From assembly GCF_963855985.1 (NCBI RefSeq), contig NC_087104.1, positions 2,480,001 through 2,544,000 of the forward strand: a DNA stretch of 64,000 nt. Reading direction: 5' to 3'. Shown here piece by piece: positions 53,885 to 64,000 of the stretch. The position numbers and the translations under genes are program-made. Origin of the DNA: Ostrinia nubilalis (lineage: Eukaryota > Arthropoda > Insecta > Lepidoptera > Crambidae). Numbering within the stretch: position 1 is the first letter of the stretch; the number at the start of each line of letters is the position of its first letter. The notes beneath the pieces are model-generated. The model saw nothing but the letters and a program-made list of their open reading frames with translations, ran no database searches and had not been told where the DNA came from.

Positions 53885-54448
53885 TAGGGAATGCAATTTT
53901 TTGAATACCAATTACTGTCCAAGTAGGTTACTTTTAAAAATATGTTTATTTTCATCATTCAAACTATATTTGTTTATTTGAGGCTTTAAGTATTTTATCT
54001 GTTGCAAAAATGCACCAACTTACAACTCTACATAGTGACATTTTAGGTAAAGTGCCGTCCATCGCCTCTAATTGATTGTCAACTGTTCACAAATGTGTTA
54101 AGTCAATTACATAAGTATCGTTCCATAATATGATATTTTTTTTGTAATTATAAACTACCCCGCTGAACTGCATTTATCGCCACTCATTGATTTTGTCAAA
54201 AATAAATCAATACTGCAGTCTCTATGCCCGTCTATAGTCCCCAGCAATACAGATCGCATTCGATATGTCACACGTGTCTGTCCGTCCCATTGTAGGCCTT
54301 TCTCTACGGGATTTTTCTATGTCTTCCAACACCATTGTTCATGGGGTGGCGAAAGTGTAGGTTGCGGAATTGCGTGCAAAAAGATGCATAATCAAAAATC
54401 TAAATCTTTATTTAGCATGTAGACCATTTTCAGGGCACTTAACACGTC
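53885..54448. other. Intergenic, no gene seen
   Basis: No supported feature. Confidence 0.4.
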
Positions 54449-54450
54449 CC

Positions 54451-54659
54451 GTGATTATGGCCACTGGGGCAGAAAAGTTCTCGAGTGGCGACCACGGGCT
54501 GGAAGACGTAGCGTGGCCAGGCCTCCTACTAGGTGGACCGACGATCTTGTCTGGGGGAAGAAACTGGATCGCGGGCAACGCAGGACCGTTCATTGCGGAA
54601 AACCATGAGGGAGGCCTTTTTCCAACAGTGGACGTCATTTGGCTGAAACGAACGAACGA
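54451..54659 (+). mobile_element. RTE-like LINE 3' fragment, AACG-repeat tail
   Basis: GCCACTGGGGCAGAAAAGTT, GAAGACGTAGCGTGGCCAGG and GGACGTCATTTGGCTGAAAC, then GAACGAACGA. Frame-broken. Confidence 0.75.
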
Positions 54660-54750
54660 TACACGTCCCAAATACAGCTTGACTTAGCACCGCTTCGGGA
54701 CAACATATCGGCTGGTGCTGCGAAGAAAGTGGTGGATGAAACTCATAAGT
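54660..54750 (-). mobile_element. LINE 3'-module scrap
   Basis: ACACGTCCCAAATACAGC, CACCGCTTCGGGACAACATA and CTGGTGCTGCGAAGAAAG, a degraded match to 41550-41640. Confidence 0.5.
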
Positions 54751-54999
54751 TTACGAAATTCATTTTTGCAGGAAATATAATGTAGCGCTCAACTGTATGT
54801 TTAACCAAGGAAAACTTTTACACAGAGAAAGCGATTACTTTAATACTTTTCATTACCTACAATTCTAAAACATAAGAAAAACGTAAAAAATACTATGTAA
54901 CATCAATTCACAAAAAATGTTGTTTACACAGAATCCTAAAACATTAAGCCAGACTTTTAAAAAAATATGACATTCAAATTCATGCACAAAAATGTTTGT

Positions 55000-55060
55000 A
55001 CTGTGCGGGTATCGAACCCGCGACCTCTGTCGTCTGAACTCTTTGCATTGCACTTATTCT
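55000..55060 (-). mobile_element. tRNA-like fragment
   Basis: On the minus strand GGTCGCGGGTTCGATACCCG gives a T-arm-like hairpin with the box B core. A full cloverleaf could not be drawn, so this is taken as a SINE or tRNA remnant. Confidence 0.45.
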
Positions 55061-55061
55061 A

Positions 55062-55780
55062 TTCTATTCTAATCGTCGTCAAGTGCTTTACGTACCTATT
55101 ATACAATTGTACATTACGTAAGTACATAATATATGAAACGAAAACCGCATTACATTATGTCTCTACCTAAAAAAAACTACATATTACGGATGAACATTAC
55201 TGACATAATTTTTTATTTATCTTGCGTGATTGCGATGACTTCAAATAAGTAAAAAAATGTCAGTCACGCACTTGATGAGAAAAATGTAAATCAACAAGGA
55301 ATAATAGCTAGGTGTGTATGGAAAATGTGCGTAAGTAAATGCAAGGAGTAGTGTTGTGTCGCCGCACTTTCTCTCGTATCGATAAAATTATTTTTGTCTT
55401 TAAATAATGACATAAGAGTTTTGAATGTAATTATTATTTAAAATCATAATTTTGGATGAAACGTGTGTCAGGGTGCTAGCAAATGATCTCTGACGAAAAC
55501 CTATTTGTTTAGTAAAGATTCAAAACCATTAAAATGATTAAATTTAGCTCATAAGATTAAAGCATATTAATATTAAAAACTCATAAGTAATTAAATTTGA
55601 AATAATAAACACAGAATGAATTAAATTTTGAGACAAAACCCGCAACGCTGGAAACTGTTCTTTAACAAAATAAAAATATAATTTTGCCATGATTAATGTT
55701 CTACTAATACACGGCCAAACTTTCAAGTACTCCAGTTTGAGCCTCAATTACCATAATTATTCGGCCATTCAGTGCAATAT
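55062..55780. other. Intergenic, no gene seen
   Basis: AT-rich; no supported feature. Confidence 0.4.
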
Positions 55781-56082
55781 CGATACGATCGCAGCACTAG
55801 CCGTTCTAACCGCGTTCCGTACCACGCTGTTTCGACTCGCAGTCGCCGGCCGCGAAATCCCGCGTACTGTCGTTCGCGAACTATTTGAAAACTATTCACG
55901 AAAACACTGGCCGCAAACAATGCCGCGACGTTATCTATAAAAATAAAATAATAAAAAAGTACACCTGTCAAATTTTCCCGCCAATAATGGCAGCCGCGAA
56001 AAAAGTTTTGACACAAAAAAGTTTAGTTTGTAAAAGTTTTACAATGTGTTAGATTAAGTTAGGATAGTGAATTCATGTAAAT
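55780..56082 (+). promoter_or_regulatory. CpG-rich probable promoter/leader of the 56083 gene
   Basis: CpG density rises sharply (GCAGTCGCCGGCCGCGAAAT, GTCGTTCGCGAACT) in otherwise AT-rich DNA, just upstream of the signal-peptide exon. AATAATGGCAGCCGCG at 55983-55998 opens a 21-codon upstream frame (ATG at 55987). Confidence 0.45.
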
Positions 56083-56169
56083 ATGTTGCTGTATTGGAAG
56101 AGGGTGATTTTGGCTGCTGCACTAACGTCAGTTTTGGATGTCAACAGCGAGTCCCTGTTCGGAAACAAT
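56083..56169 (+). CDS. First exon of an unidentified secreted or membrane protein gene
   Basis: ATG-started frame of 29 codons, MLLYWKRVILAAALTSVL then DVNSESLFGNN, ending at a consensus donor GTAAGT (phase 0). The basic residues followed by ILAAALTSVL form a good signal peptide with a likely cut near VNS. The CpG-rich upstream region supports a real promoter. No later exon could be recognised before the window's repeat-rich end, so the product is unknown; the gene may extend past position 64000. The pattern, a short signal exon with a long first intron, resembles the protease gene at 42825, but there is no sequence likeness. Confidence 0.5.
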
Positions 56170-56174
56170 GTAAG

Positions 56175-57820
56175 TGATGAAATATTTATTATTTACTTTT
56201 GATAAATAACTTAATTTTTATAAATAACATGGAATTATTTAAAATGCTGACAATATAATCTATTGATAATTAACTGGATCATTTCAAAATACTAATACTA
56301 CACCTAAAAACTTATGTGCATAAACGTTAAAAGTACCTATAAACTTGGGTACTTGTAAGGTTCATGCATTATTTATTATGATCATTTCATAGGTCAGCGC
56401 TTCGAACAGTTAATTATTGCGTCCATGAAAGTGAAATTATAGGGCAAGCCGCGCTTGCTCTACCGGCATATTTCCATAGTTTTGGAAATAACAATTTAGT
56501 AATCCCAAATAATTATAATCTAATTAGGTAGTAAATAGTAAGATCCTAATGATCCTTCTGGTTGATGACCACAAGAACTTGAGGTAAGCTTAAATTACTT
56601 GTGACAAAATACTTCTTCTAAGTCCATTACTCCTTGAAGACAAGAACTCTTTGATTATTATTTGTTAACTTTATTATGACTTATTTAAATTCTCAAAGTA
56701 CATACCTTTTATTCTAGTAATTTGATTACTTAAAACACTAAATTATAATGTTTAAATCGCCAAGATTTGACAAACAACACAGATTAGGATCTGTTGATCT
56801 ACTTGAGCAAAAATAAAGAACTTTTTGGTAGAGTTCGATATACTTAAGTTTATTATTCTTTTATATAAAGAATACAGAACCATACAGAAATCGAAAGCAA
56901 TAGTGTGATAACAGATACTGATAAACAAGAATAACAAGCTATCCAGAATGGTCAGGTTCTACGAACTGTATAGACAGACCCTCACTGTTAATTACGATAC
57001 AACGGATACTAAGTTAAGTACGTGTTTAAGAATGATTATAATTTTAAATAGGCCCTTAATTTTATTGGATTAGTCCAATTAATACTAACTACAGTTCATG
57101 TTCATTTAAGTTTTTGCAAGTTAACTATTTACTTATGTGATACTTGTTACCGATAGTAATACATAATGCATTTGAAATGAATGACAAAAAAGTCTAGCCT
57201 CCCTCTGCTTACTCTAAAATTATAGGTTAGAGGTTAAACTATCACAAACATAAGAACTCAAACAACCTCTGACTTTGTCCTAACCATGTCGACAGAGTTC
57301 AATCTCTAGCAGTTCGTAATAAAAAGGAATTAGCTATCTAAGCTTATAAATAATCACCTTTCTCTGCTTTTAAAATAGATAGAGCACACTTTATTATAGT
57401 ACACCACACAAGACAAGAAAAAAAAAGAAAGAAATACACAAAATCTACGGCACAATTTAGGCGGTCTTATCACTATAAAGTGATATCTTCCAGATAAAAT
57501 ACGATTAACCAATTGAAGTTCTTAGAAAGCTTTTAGCTTTATTTCAAGCTGAAGCTAAATCTAACAATAAAAACCCACCCAAACACAGCCTCTAACTAAC
57601 CAGACCGCCCAATACCAGTCCAAGTGAGGTCAAGGCCCGAAAAATTTGAACAATGTCTGAAACGCTTAAACAATAAAAGGAATTCCTTCTGTCATGTCCA
57701 ATGTTTAAATTAACTACGTAATAGCGGATTGTAGACGCCTTGACATGAGAATATCAGGGTAGTTAACTGGCTGTTGCTGGGTGGAGTAGTAAGTATTAGC
57801 ACAGAATAATAATAAGTACT
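56175..57820. other. Probable first intron or intergenic DNA
   Basis: AT-rich. 57365-57430 is the inverted form of the LINE 3' scrap at 48465. No exon was recognised. Confidence 0.4.
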
Positions 57821-57825
57821 ACCAG

Positions 57826-59329
57826 TACTACGTACAAAAGTTTTACTTCGCGAAGGTATTTAAAAAAATGTATGCTCAATGTCATTAACAATATGGTGTA
57901 ATTTAGCCTGTCTCAAGAGTCAAGCACCATTTTGTTGACAAACGTCAGTGATCGGCACTGCGCCGAAGCTATAGGGCTGACTTCGGCAAAATGATGTGAC
58001 GTGAGGTGCCAAGCTGCGGAAAATGGCGGAGGAAATACATGATTTAGTTAGCATGAATTATCATGAATAATATTAACTTCTTATTTACCTCTCAGTGTCT
58101 TGAGGCAACTTAAAAAAGTACATTCTGTGTTTTTATTATTATTTAGGCAGTTAAATACTGCACAGTATCTATACACCATTTTCTTTATTTTCTTCCATCA
58201 TACACAAGAATACGCGTGCGTGAGTCAATGTTCGCTCGTATGTGAGGCCTTGTCGAATAGTATCCTGTAGGTGGGCTATCGTGCGCGTTTTGTTTTCGAT
58301 GTAAACTCGCGGAGATGAACAGGCTTGGTACTACGTACAAAAGTTTTACTTCTCGAAGGTATTTAAAAAAATGTATGCTCAATGTCATTAACAATATGGT
58401 GTAATTTAGCTTGTCTCAAGAGTCAAGCACCATTTTGTTGACAAACGTCAGTGATCGGCACTGCGCCGAAGCTATAGGGCTGACTTCGGTAAAATGATGT
58501 GACGTGAGGTGCCAAACTGCGGAAAATGGCGGAGGGAATACATGATTTAGCATGAATTATCATGAATAATATTAACTTCTTATTTACCTCTCAGTGTCTT
58601 GAGGCAACTTAAAAAAGTACATTCTGTGTTTTTATTATTATTTAGGCAGTTAAATACTGCACAGTATCTATACACCATTTTCTTTATTTTCTTCCATCAT
58701 ACACAAGAATACGCGTGCGTGAGTCAATGTTCGCTCGTATGTGAGGCCTTGTCGAATAGTATCCTGTAGGTGGGCTATCGTGCGTGTTTTGTTTTCGATG
58801 TAAACTCGCGGAGATGAACAGGCTTGGTACTACGTACAAAAGTTTTACTTCGCGAAGGTATTTAAAAAAATGTATGCTCAATGTCATTAACAATATGGTG
58901 TAATTTAGCTTGTCTCAAGAGTCAAGCACCATTTTGTTGACAAACGTCAGTGATCGGCACTGCGCCGAAGCTATAGGGCTGACTTCGGTAAAATGATGTG
59001 ACGTGAGGTGCCAAACTGCGGAAAATGGCGGAGGAAATACATGAATTAGCATGAATTATCATGAATAATATTAACTACTTATTTATCTCTCAGTGTCTTG
59101 AGGCAACTTAAAAGAGTACATTCTGTGTTTTTATTATTATTAAGGCAGTTAAATACTGCACAGTATTTAGTACACCATTTTCTTTATTTTCTTCCATCAT
59201 ACACAAGAATACGCGTGCGTGAGTCAATGTTTGCTCGTGTGTGAGGCCTTGTCGAATAGTATCCTGTAGGTGGGCCATCGTGCGTGTTTTGTTTTCGATG
59301 TAAACTCGCGGAGATGAACAGGCCTGGTA
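57826..59329. repeat. Tandem array: three ~500-bp units
   Basis: Units start at 57826, 58329 and 58828 (TACTACGTACAAAAGTTTTA) with periods of 503 and 499 bp, and differ by few bases. Unit 1 has an extra TTAG in GATTTAGTTAGCATGAATT; unit 3 has more substitutions. Each carries the block CAGTGATCGGCACTGCGCCG and a TGATGTGACGTGAGGTGCC word. The 69-codon minus-strand frame repeated in units 1 and 2 is a by-product of the repeat. Confidence 0.92.
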
Positions 59330-59544
59330 TTAGGCCCGGTTTCCACCAAAGCGGAGAGAAGAAGGGATGTGTTTAAAAAACCAATAAGATTTAATTATTT
59401 CCACATCATTTTACCGCTCAACTTGGCTATTAAATACTTACTTTTAAGTACATAATACACGATTTCTTCTCCATTTCAGTATTTTTACAGTACAATAAAA
59501 TTTATTACTCATTTTCCTAAATATCTGACTGTTAAAGTCATGTC

Positions 59545-59624
59545 ACACTGGATGCGGTCTGCGGTAAGGTCAAAGTAAACGCAGCGCGCATTACTTTGAC
59601 CTGACCTTAGACCGCATCCAGTGT
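59545..59624. repeat. Imperfect hairpin, ~34-bp arms
   Basis: ACACTGGATGCGGTCTGCGG at the left, CCGCATCCAGTGT at the right, inner stems AGGTCAAAGTAA / TTACTTTGACCT, 12-nt loop. A small foldback element 90 bp upstream of the 59713 frame. Confidence 0.7.
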
Positions 59625-59712
59625 AGCAAATCCTTTATTTTATAAAAAAAAGTTTCGTAAACTATAAAAATTGATATCAAGAGGCTAAACAACTAATAAC
59701 TGTAAAAAGAAA

Positions 59713-59790
59713 ATGGCCGCTTTCAAAATCGGCAACCTTGAAAACCGGCGTTTGGTCGCCCATGAAGGAAAACCTCTGCAAGGTATGAAG
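59713..59790 (+). other. Possible exon ending at a GT donor
   Basis: AAAATGGCC start context, a 26-codon stretch (MAAFKIGNLENRRLVAHEGK, then PLQ) with GC-rich codons, then CAAG|GTATGA. It may be the first exon of a gene or an internal exon of the 56083 gene with an acceptor just upstream. Product not recognised. Confidence 0.3.
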
Positions 59791-60147
59791 CAACTACAAT
59801 TAATCAATTATTCCATTTGCTATCTAGATTTTTCGCAATTTTCAAATGTACAAACTTCGGCATATCTAGATAAACCTTATGTAGATGAGATAGATGCTAT
59901 ATTGCAATGAAAATGTGGTTGACTGTACGTAAAAGGGCGATGAGAATCTCAAGAACAAGAGGCGTTAGAATGTGCAAGGTATTTTAAATGCTTGAGAAAT
60001 TCGTTCATTAGAGTAGAGTACGTAGTAAAGTTTTAATGAATGGATATCCAAATATGAAATACTTAGTTTTAATCATTCCTTTGTATTTCATGAATTGAAA
60101 TTCATGTGAAAGAAAAATTTTGACCTTGAGATCGTATTTATTTCAAA

Positions 60148-60363
60148 CTAGTTTTTCACCCGCGGCTTCCAGCGCGTGAAATTTTGTATGTCACAGAAAA
60201 ACTTTATCGGGTGACGTCCCTTCAAAAACCGGGATAAAAACTATGCTATGTTCTTTCCCGAGACTCAAATTATATCTACCAAAATGTCATAAAAATCGGT
60301 TCAGTGGTTTAGGCGTGAAAGCGACACAGACAGTTACTTTCGCATTTATAATATTAGTAGGGA
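60148..60363 (-). mobile_element. Helitron-like element (~216 bp)
   Basis: CTAG complement at 60148-60151 followed by TTTTTCACCCGCGGCTTCCA, and the 5' end complement ATAATATTAGTAGGGA. The same subfamily as 26273-26488 (shared AACCGGGATAAAAACTAT and GGTTTAGGCGTGAAAG words). Confidence 0.7.
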
Positions 60364-60364
60364 C

Positions 60365-60714
60365 AAGAGAAAACCGACTTCAAGGAAACTAATACATGAT
60401 GTTTTTTCAGTTGAAGTTACTTTCAAATCTCAATTTTTTAAGAGAGATAAAATTACTTTGGTTAAACTTTAATGTATGTAGTGGTGTTATGTAGAGCCAT
60501 AAGCTGATTTTTGGTGCTTAAACAAAATATACTTAATTATTAAAGTTACTTTAAGGAATCCCAGCTGTATATTAAGAAGTCAACCCAAAAGCAACGGGTT
60601 GAAATAATGATTTGTTTTTGAATTAAATCATTATCGTTAGCGTTTCAAAACTTCCTTTGCATTAATAATGGCATCCGTAGAGCTTGCGGGCATGCTCGAC
60701 ATTAATAAAAACTT
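60365..60714. other. Intergenic, no gene seen
   Basis: AT-rich; no supported feature. Confidence 0.4.
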
Positions 60715-62026
60715 GAATTAAATCAAATCAAATCAAATCAAATCAAAATCAAATTCGTTTATTTGTGGAACATAGGTAAATAACATATTACAGGTGTTAA
60801 AAATGAAGTCGGTATCACTATGTTTGGCCCAAGGTCGGCGTACAAATTTACATAACATCATTGAGTCGTATTAGGTTAGTAGAAATTAAATAAAATAAAA
60901 AGTAAGTTAGTAATGTCCAATCAGTAACAATTTCATAAACATTAATACATAAAAAAAAAGTCAAGAATCTTACAATTTGTCAGTTAAAAACTCTGTCAAT
61001 GTATAGTAGGCTTTGCTTAATAATAAGGATAGCAGCTGCTTGCGAAATATCTGAATATTTGTGTCTTTTAGTGTCTGTGGTAATTTATTGTAAATTTTTG
61101 GAGCCATACTAAAGAAGCTTTTTTGTTTTAAAGCAGTTTTTGAGACAGGTGCACTTAAAATGTGACCATGACGTCTACTCTTTTTCAATTGCCCAAAGGA
61201 TATTGTGGGAAACAAGTGTGGATTTCTCTTAACAAACATTGCAGTTTCAAAAATGTAGAGGGATGGTACTGTTAATATTTTTAGTTCTATAAAATGTGGT
61301 AGGCAGCTGTCCATTCTTTTTAGAGTTTTTATAGCTCTCACACATTTCTTTTGGGCTCTAAAGACTTGTAATATGTTTGTGGAGTTGCCCCAAAAAACTA
61401 TTCCATAACGTAGAATAGAAGCGACGTATCCATTGTAGGCTGTAAGAACTGTCGCCAAATCAGCTACTTTAGATAGAGATTTTAGTGCATACACAAACTT
61501 GTTTATGCGGGTGCACAGATTGTTAGTATGAGTTATCCATTTAATTTGATAATCTATATTTAAGCCAAGAAACATTGTTGTTGAGACTGGTTCTATAATT
61601 ACGTTTTTATATCGAATAGTAATGTTTGGTATTTGAGTGTACTGTCGGAAATGAATTATTTTAGTTTTATCTATATTAATGTTTAAGTTATTTGAGTCAA
61701 GCCATTTAATTATGTCAGTTAGCGCTATTGTAATTTCATTCTCATATGTCATTTTGTTTTTACATTTTATTATAATTGTACTGTCATCAGCAAACAATGT
61801 CATAGGATGTTCGATATTAGCTGGTAAATCATTTATATAAATTATGAATAGAAGAGGGCCTAGTATTGTTCCCTGGGGAACACCGTACTCAAGATCTCTG
61901 CATTCAGATAAGTATTCTTTTTCAAATAATGTTCGGTTAGACATACTTCTGATAGATGTTCGTTGTTTTCTGTTGCTAAGATATGACTCCAGTAGTTTCA
62001 GAGCAATTCCCCGTATGCCATAGTGA

Positions 62027-62965
62027 TATCGATGGCTCCTACGTATACTGGCGTAAGTGAAAAAAGTAAATTTTACAGGAGAGCCATTTTAGTGGCCAGA
62101 ACCATATTTTTGGGTCATATCTTCTGACCTACTAAAACGAATTTAATGAAATTTCACATTTAGCCTTAACATGTAATGCTTTTGCTACTGCTGTTATCAA
62201 TTTTTATATTTTTCTTATATATTTTGAGATTTTACGCATTGCCCTTTTACGTCGGCATATTTCTATAATTTCATGTATATTGTTCAACGTAAAGAGACTT
62301 AAATGACAACGTAAATATAATATTTTAAGCGATTACTCTCTTTATTTATGCATGTAATTATTTTAATTGTTATCATGTGCTATATCAATAATAAATCAGT
62401 TAGAAAAAGTCGTTTAATGTACCGTTTTACGTTTCAACGCAAATACGCCCATATACTGTGCTCGAGATTTAGTTAGGTCTTTTAACATAATGTGTCATAT
62501 TTTTAAAAAATATAAATAACTTGAAAAAATCGAATTGCCTAAGGCGGGAATTGAACCCACGATGCCTTAGGCAGTTCGATTTTTTCAAGTTATATATAAT
62601 TTTCAAATTAGTTTGAGATGCGACTCTTAACGCTAAAAATTAAATAACTATATAATGTGTCATAATTTATAAATAAAACAATTTGCTAAATATTTTCATG
62701 GCTTTATTTAAGATTTGGATTATAAAAAATATATGTTTATGTAAGCAACTACTCGTATAGATTGACGAATCGTATGATTGGGCTTTATACGTGGCGTAGT
62801 TTTGCACATACGCCTATTTGCCTAAAATTTTATTTTGTATCTAATGGAAAAAAAAATTTTTTTTCTTACTGATGTTATAGATTAGAGCAAAGTGAAATCA
62901 TTGCTTAAATAATTGGAAAAAGGCGTAAGCGGCAGTTTCGCCCTTATACGTAGGAGCCATCGATA
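62027..62965. mobile_element. TIR element (935 bp) inserted in the reverse transcriptase
   Basis: TA at 62027-62028 and 62964-62965 flanks 62029-62963. The inverted ends start TCGATGGCTCCTACGTATA, with GGCG following in each. Because the ends are symmetric, a 4-bp ATAT duplication fits as well as TA. The interior is AT-rich with no long frame, so it moves (or moved) with help from another element. It holds the hairpin 62516-62593. Confidence 0.88.
62516..62593. repeat. Foldback with tRNA T-arm-like loop
   Basis: 30-bp arms (62516-62545 and 62564-62593; ATAACTTGAAAAAATCGAAT...) differ at one base. The 18-nt loop GGGAATTGAACCCACGAT is, on the minus strand, GTGGGTTCAATTCCC, a box B/T-arm sequence. 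GCCTAAGGC closes the stem. Confidence 0.75.
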
Positions 62966-64000
62966 TAGCTTCTGTAAGAGTATATTATGGTTAACATAGT
63001 CAAAGGCTTTGGACATATCCATAAATATGGCACATACGCTCTCCCTTTGGTCCATAGAGTCAGTGACTAGTTTAAGTAAGTTAAAGATTGCCATACTTGT
63101 AGATTTATTTTGACGGAAGCCATATTGTTGTGAAGTAAATATATTATGTTTCTCAAAAAATGAGTTAAGTCTGTTGTGTATTATTTTTTCGAATACTTTT
63201 GATAAGACAGGCACAAGAGCTATAGGTCGGTAGTTCTTCATATCGGTTTTGTCTCCCTTTTTATAAATTGGTTTGATAATAGACAGTTTAAATGCCTCGG
63301 GGAATACTCCTTGGCTAAGGGATAAGTTTATGATAAATGATAATGGTGGAGCCAGATAATCAGCACAACATTTGATTGCCGCTGTATCTAACTCATCGTA
63401 GCCCACGCTGTTAGTGTTTTTCAGGGAACAGATAACGCTGCGCACCTCTAGATCACAAGTTGGAATCATAAAAATAGAGTTGATGTTTGATTTAGTTTTC
63501 ATGTCAATGTTATTAGATTTTAATGTCAATTTCGATGTCAAATTTACTTGGTCTATAAAATAATTATTAAGGGAATTAGCAATGTCAGAAGAGTTTATTA
63601 AAATTTTACCATTATTAGAAGTAATTTTTTTAATTGATTCTCGTGGGAAATTATCTTTTTTATTATTAATAACTGCCTAAGTAGCTTTGGATTTGTTGCG
63701 TGCTGAGTGTATAGCAAAATTATTTTGACTTTTTTGAGTTAAGTAGATAATTTTTTTGAGGCGTTTAGTGTAATTTTGAAGTCTGGTTTTATTTAAAAAG
63801 TTGGGTGATCTTCTATAATTCCAGAGGAGTTTTCTTTTATTTTTGCTGCAGAGTTTAATGCCTCGAGAAATCCACTTTTGTTTTTTTCTAATGTTTATAT
63901 TAACTAGTTTGAAAGGAAAGCATAAATCATAGAACATGCGTATCGTCTCATATAGAGAGTTATATGCATCATTGACGTTGTTAAGCTTATAGATCTCGGA

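Larger units (their letters stand above)
60970..63937 (-). pseudogene. Reverse transcriptase ORF, interrupted
   Basis: Makes cDNA at the target site in intact relatives. From the N-terminal side: a basic linker (KWISRGIKLCSKNKRKLLW), an in-frame TAG (63677-63679), then RT motifs NYRPIALVPVLSKVFEKII, QYGFRQNKSTSMAI, FMDMSKAFDYVNHNILL (motif A), then the 937-bp insertion, then YGVPQGTILGPLLFIIYIND (motif B), LFADDSTIII (motif C) and a C-terminal region ending FLTDKL. All three open parts share one frame once the insertion is left out, because the distance 63541 to 61944 minus 937 is divisible by three. A preceding endonuclease and ORF1 would lie outside the window. Confidence 0.88.
60716..64000 (-). 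mobile_element. Non-LTR retrotransposon (CR1/Jockey group), runs off the window
   Basis: 3' tail of GATTT units (complement at 60716-60747), 3'UTR 60748-60969, then the reverse transcriptase ORF in reverse up to at least 63937. The 5' end lies beyond the window. It is a fairly young copy: apart from one stop codon and a MITE insertion, the frame is open for about 2 kb. Confidence 0.85.

Noticed and set aside
53646..53981. 111-codon + strand frame with hydrophobic stretches as a membrane protein
   Set aside because: It runs across a repeat 3' end with a TTTC tail, has poly-T-coded hydrophobic residues, and overlaps other frames equally open.
58185..58893. 69-codon minus-strand frame present twice, looking like a conserved small protein
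   Set aside because: Both copies lie inside the 500-bp tandem units, so identity comes from the repeat; the third unit does not keep the frame.

Overview
The window reads as nuclear DNA of an insect, most probably a moth or butterfly (inference). It is AT-rich and gene-poor, with short exons, GT-AG introns and a crowd of small decayed transposable elements. Signs that fit Lepidoptera are: many 3' ends of one RTE-like LINE carrying either ATG-repeat or AACG-repeat tails, short Helitron-like elements that start with TC and end with CTAG before a T, tRNA-derived SINEs with a recurring 3' end, and an RR-1 cuticle protein gene.

Two protein genes are well supported, both on the + strand. The first (30339-34675) is a four-exon RR-1 cuticular protein of 180 residues with a signal peptide, a chitin-binding RR-1 consensus, a TATA box, a CRE-like site and a poly(A) signal. 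The second (42825-47679) is a five-exon secreted zinc metalloprotease of the reprolysin/ADAMTS type (251 residues). It stops just after the catalytic domain, so the disintegrin and thrombospondin parts are missing, and no propeptide exon was found. A third likely gene starts at 56083 with a signal-peptide exon ending at a consensus donor, but no later exon could be recognised. Weaker exon candidates lie at 31212-31337, 37079-37308 and 59713-59790.

Region by region: 0-30 kb holds only repeats, including two hAT-type elements with perfect 8-bp target duplications (14764-15776 and 24669-25383), a retroelement with a perfect 16-bp target duplication (10197-10499), long foldback elements (19634-19835, 28377-28900) and a nearly identical 485-bp inverted pair (22885-23370 and 25570-26054). 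30-35 kb is the cuticle gene. 35-42.8 kb is repeat-rich intergenic DNA. 42.8-47.7 kb is the protease gene, whose introns hold SINEs and small MITEs. 48-57.8 kb is intergenic with LINE ends, a Helitron split by a MITE, and the 56083 exon. 57.8-59.3 kb is a tandem array of three ~500-bp units. 60.7 kb to the end is a minus-strand non-LTR retrotransposon whose reverse transcriptase is cut by a 935-bp TIR element and by one in-frame stop codon.

The two genes share no evident pathway. I see no sign of an operon, CRISPR array or undescribed multi-gene system. The most informative parts are the catalytic-only protease and the nested transposon insertions whose exact joints can be read from the sequence. 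Family names come from recognisable motifs and remembered family features; no database search was run.
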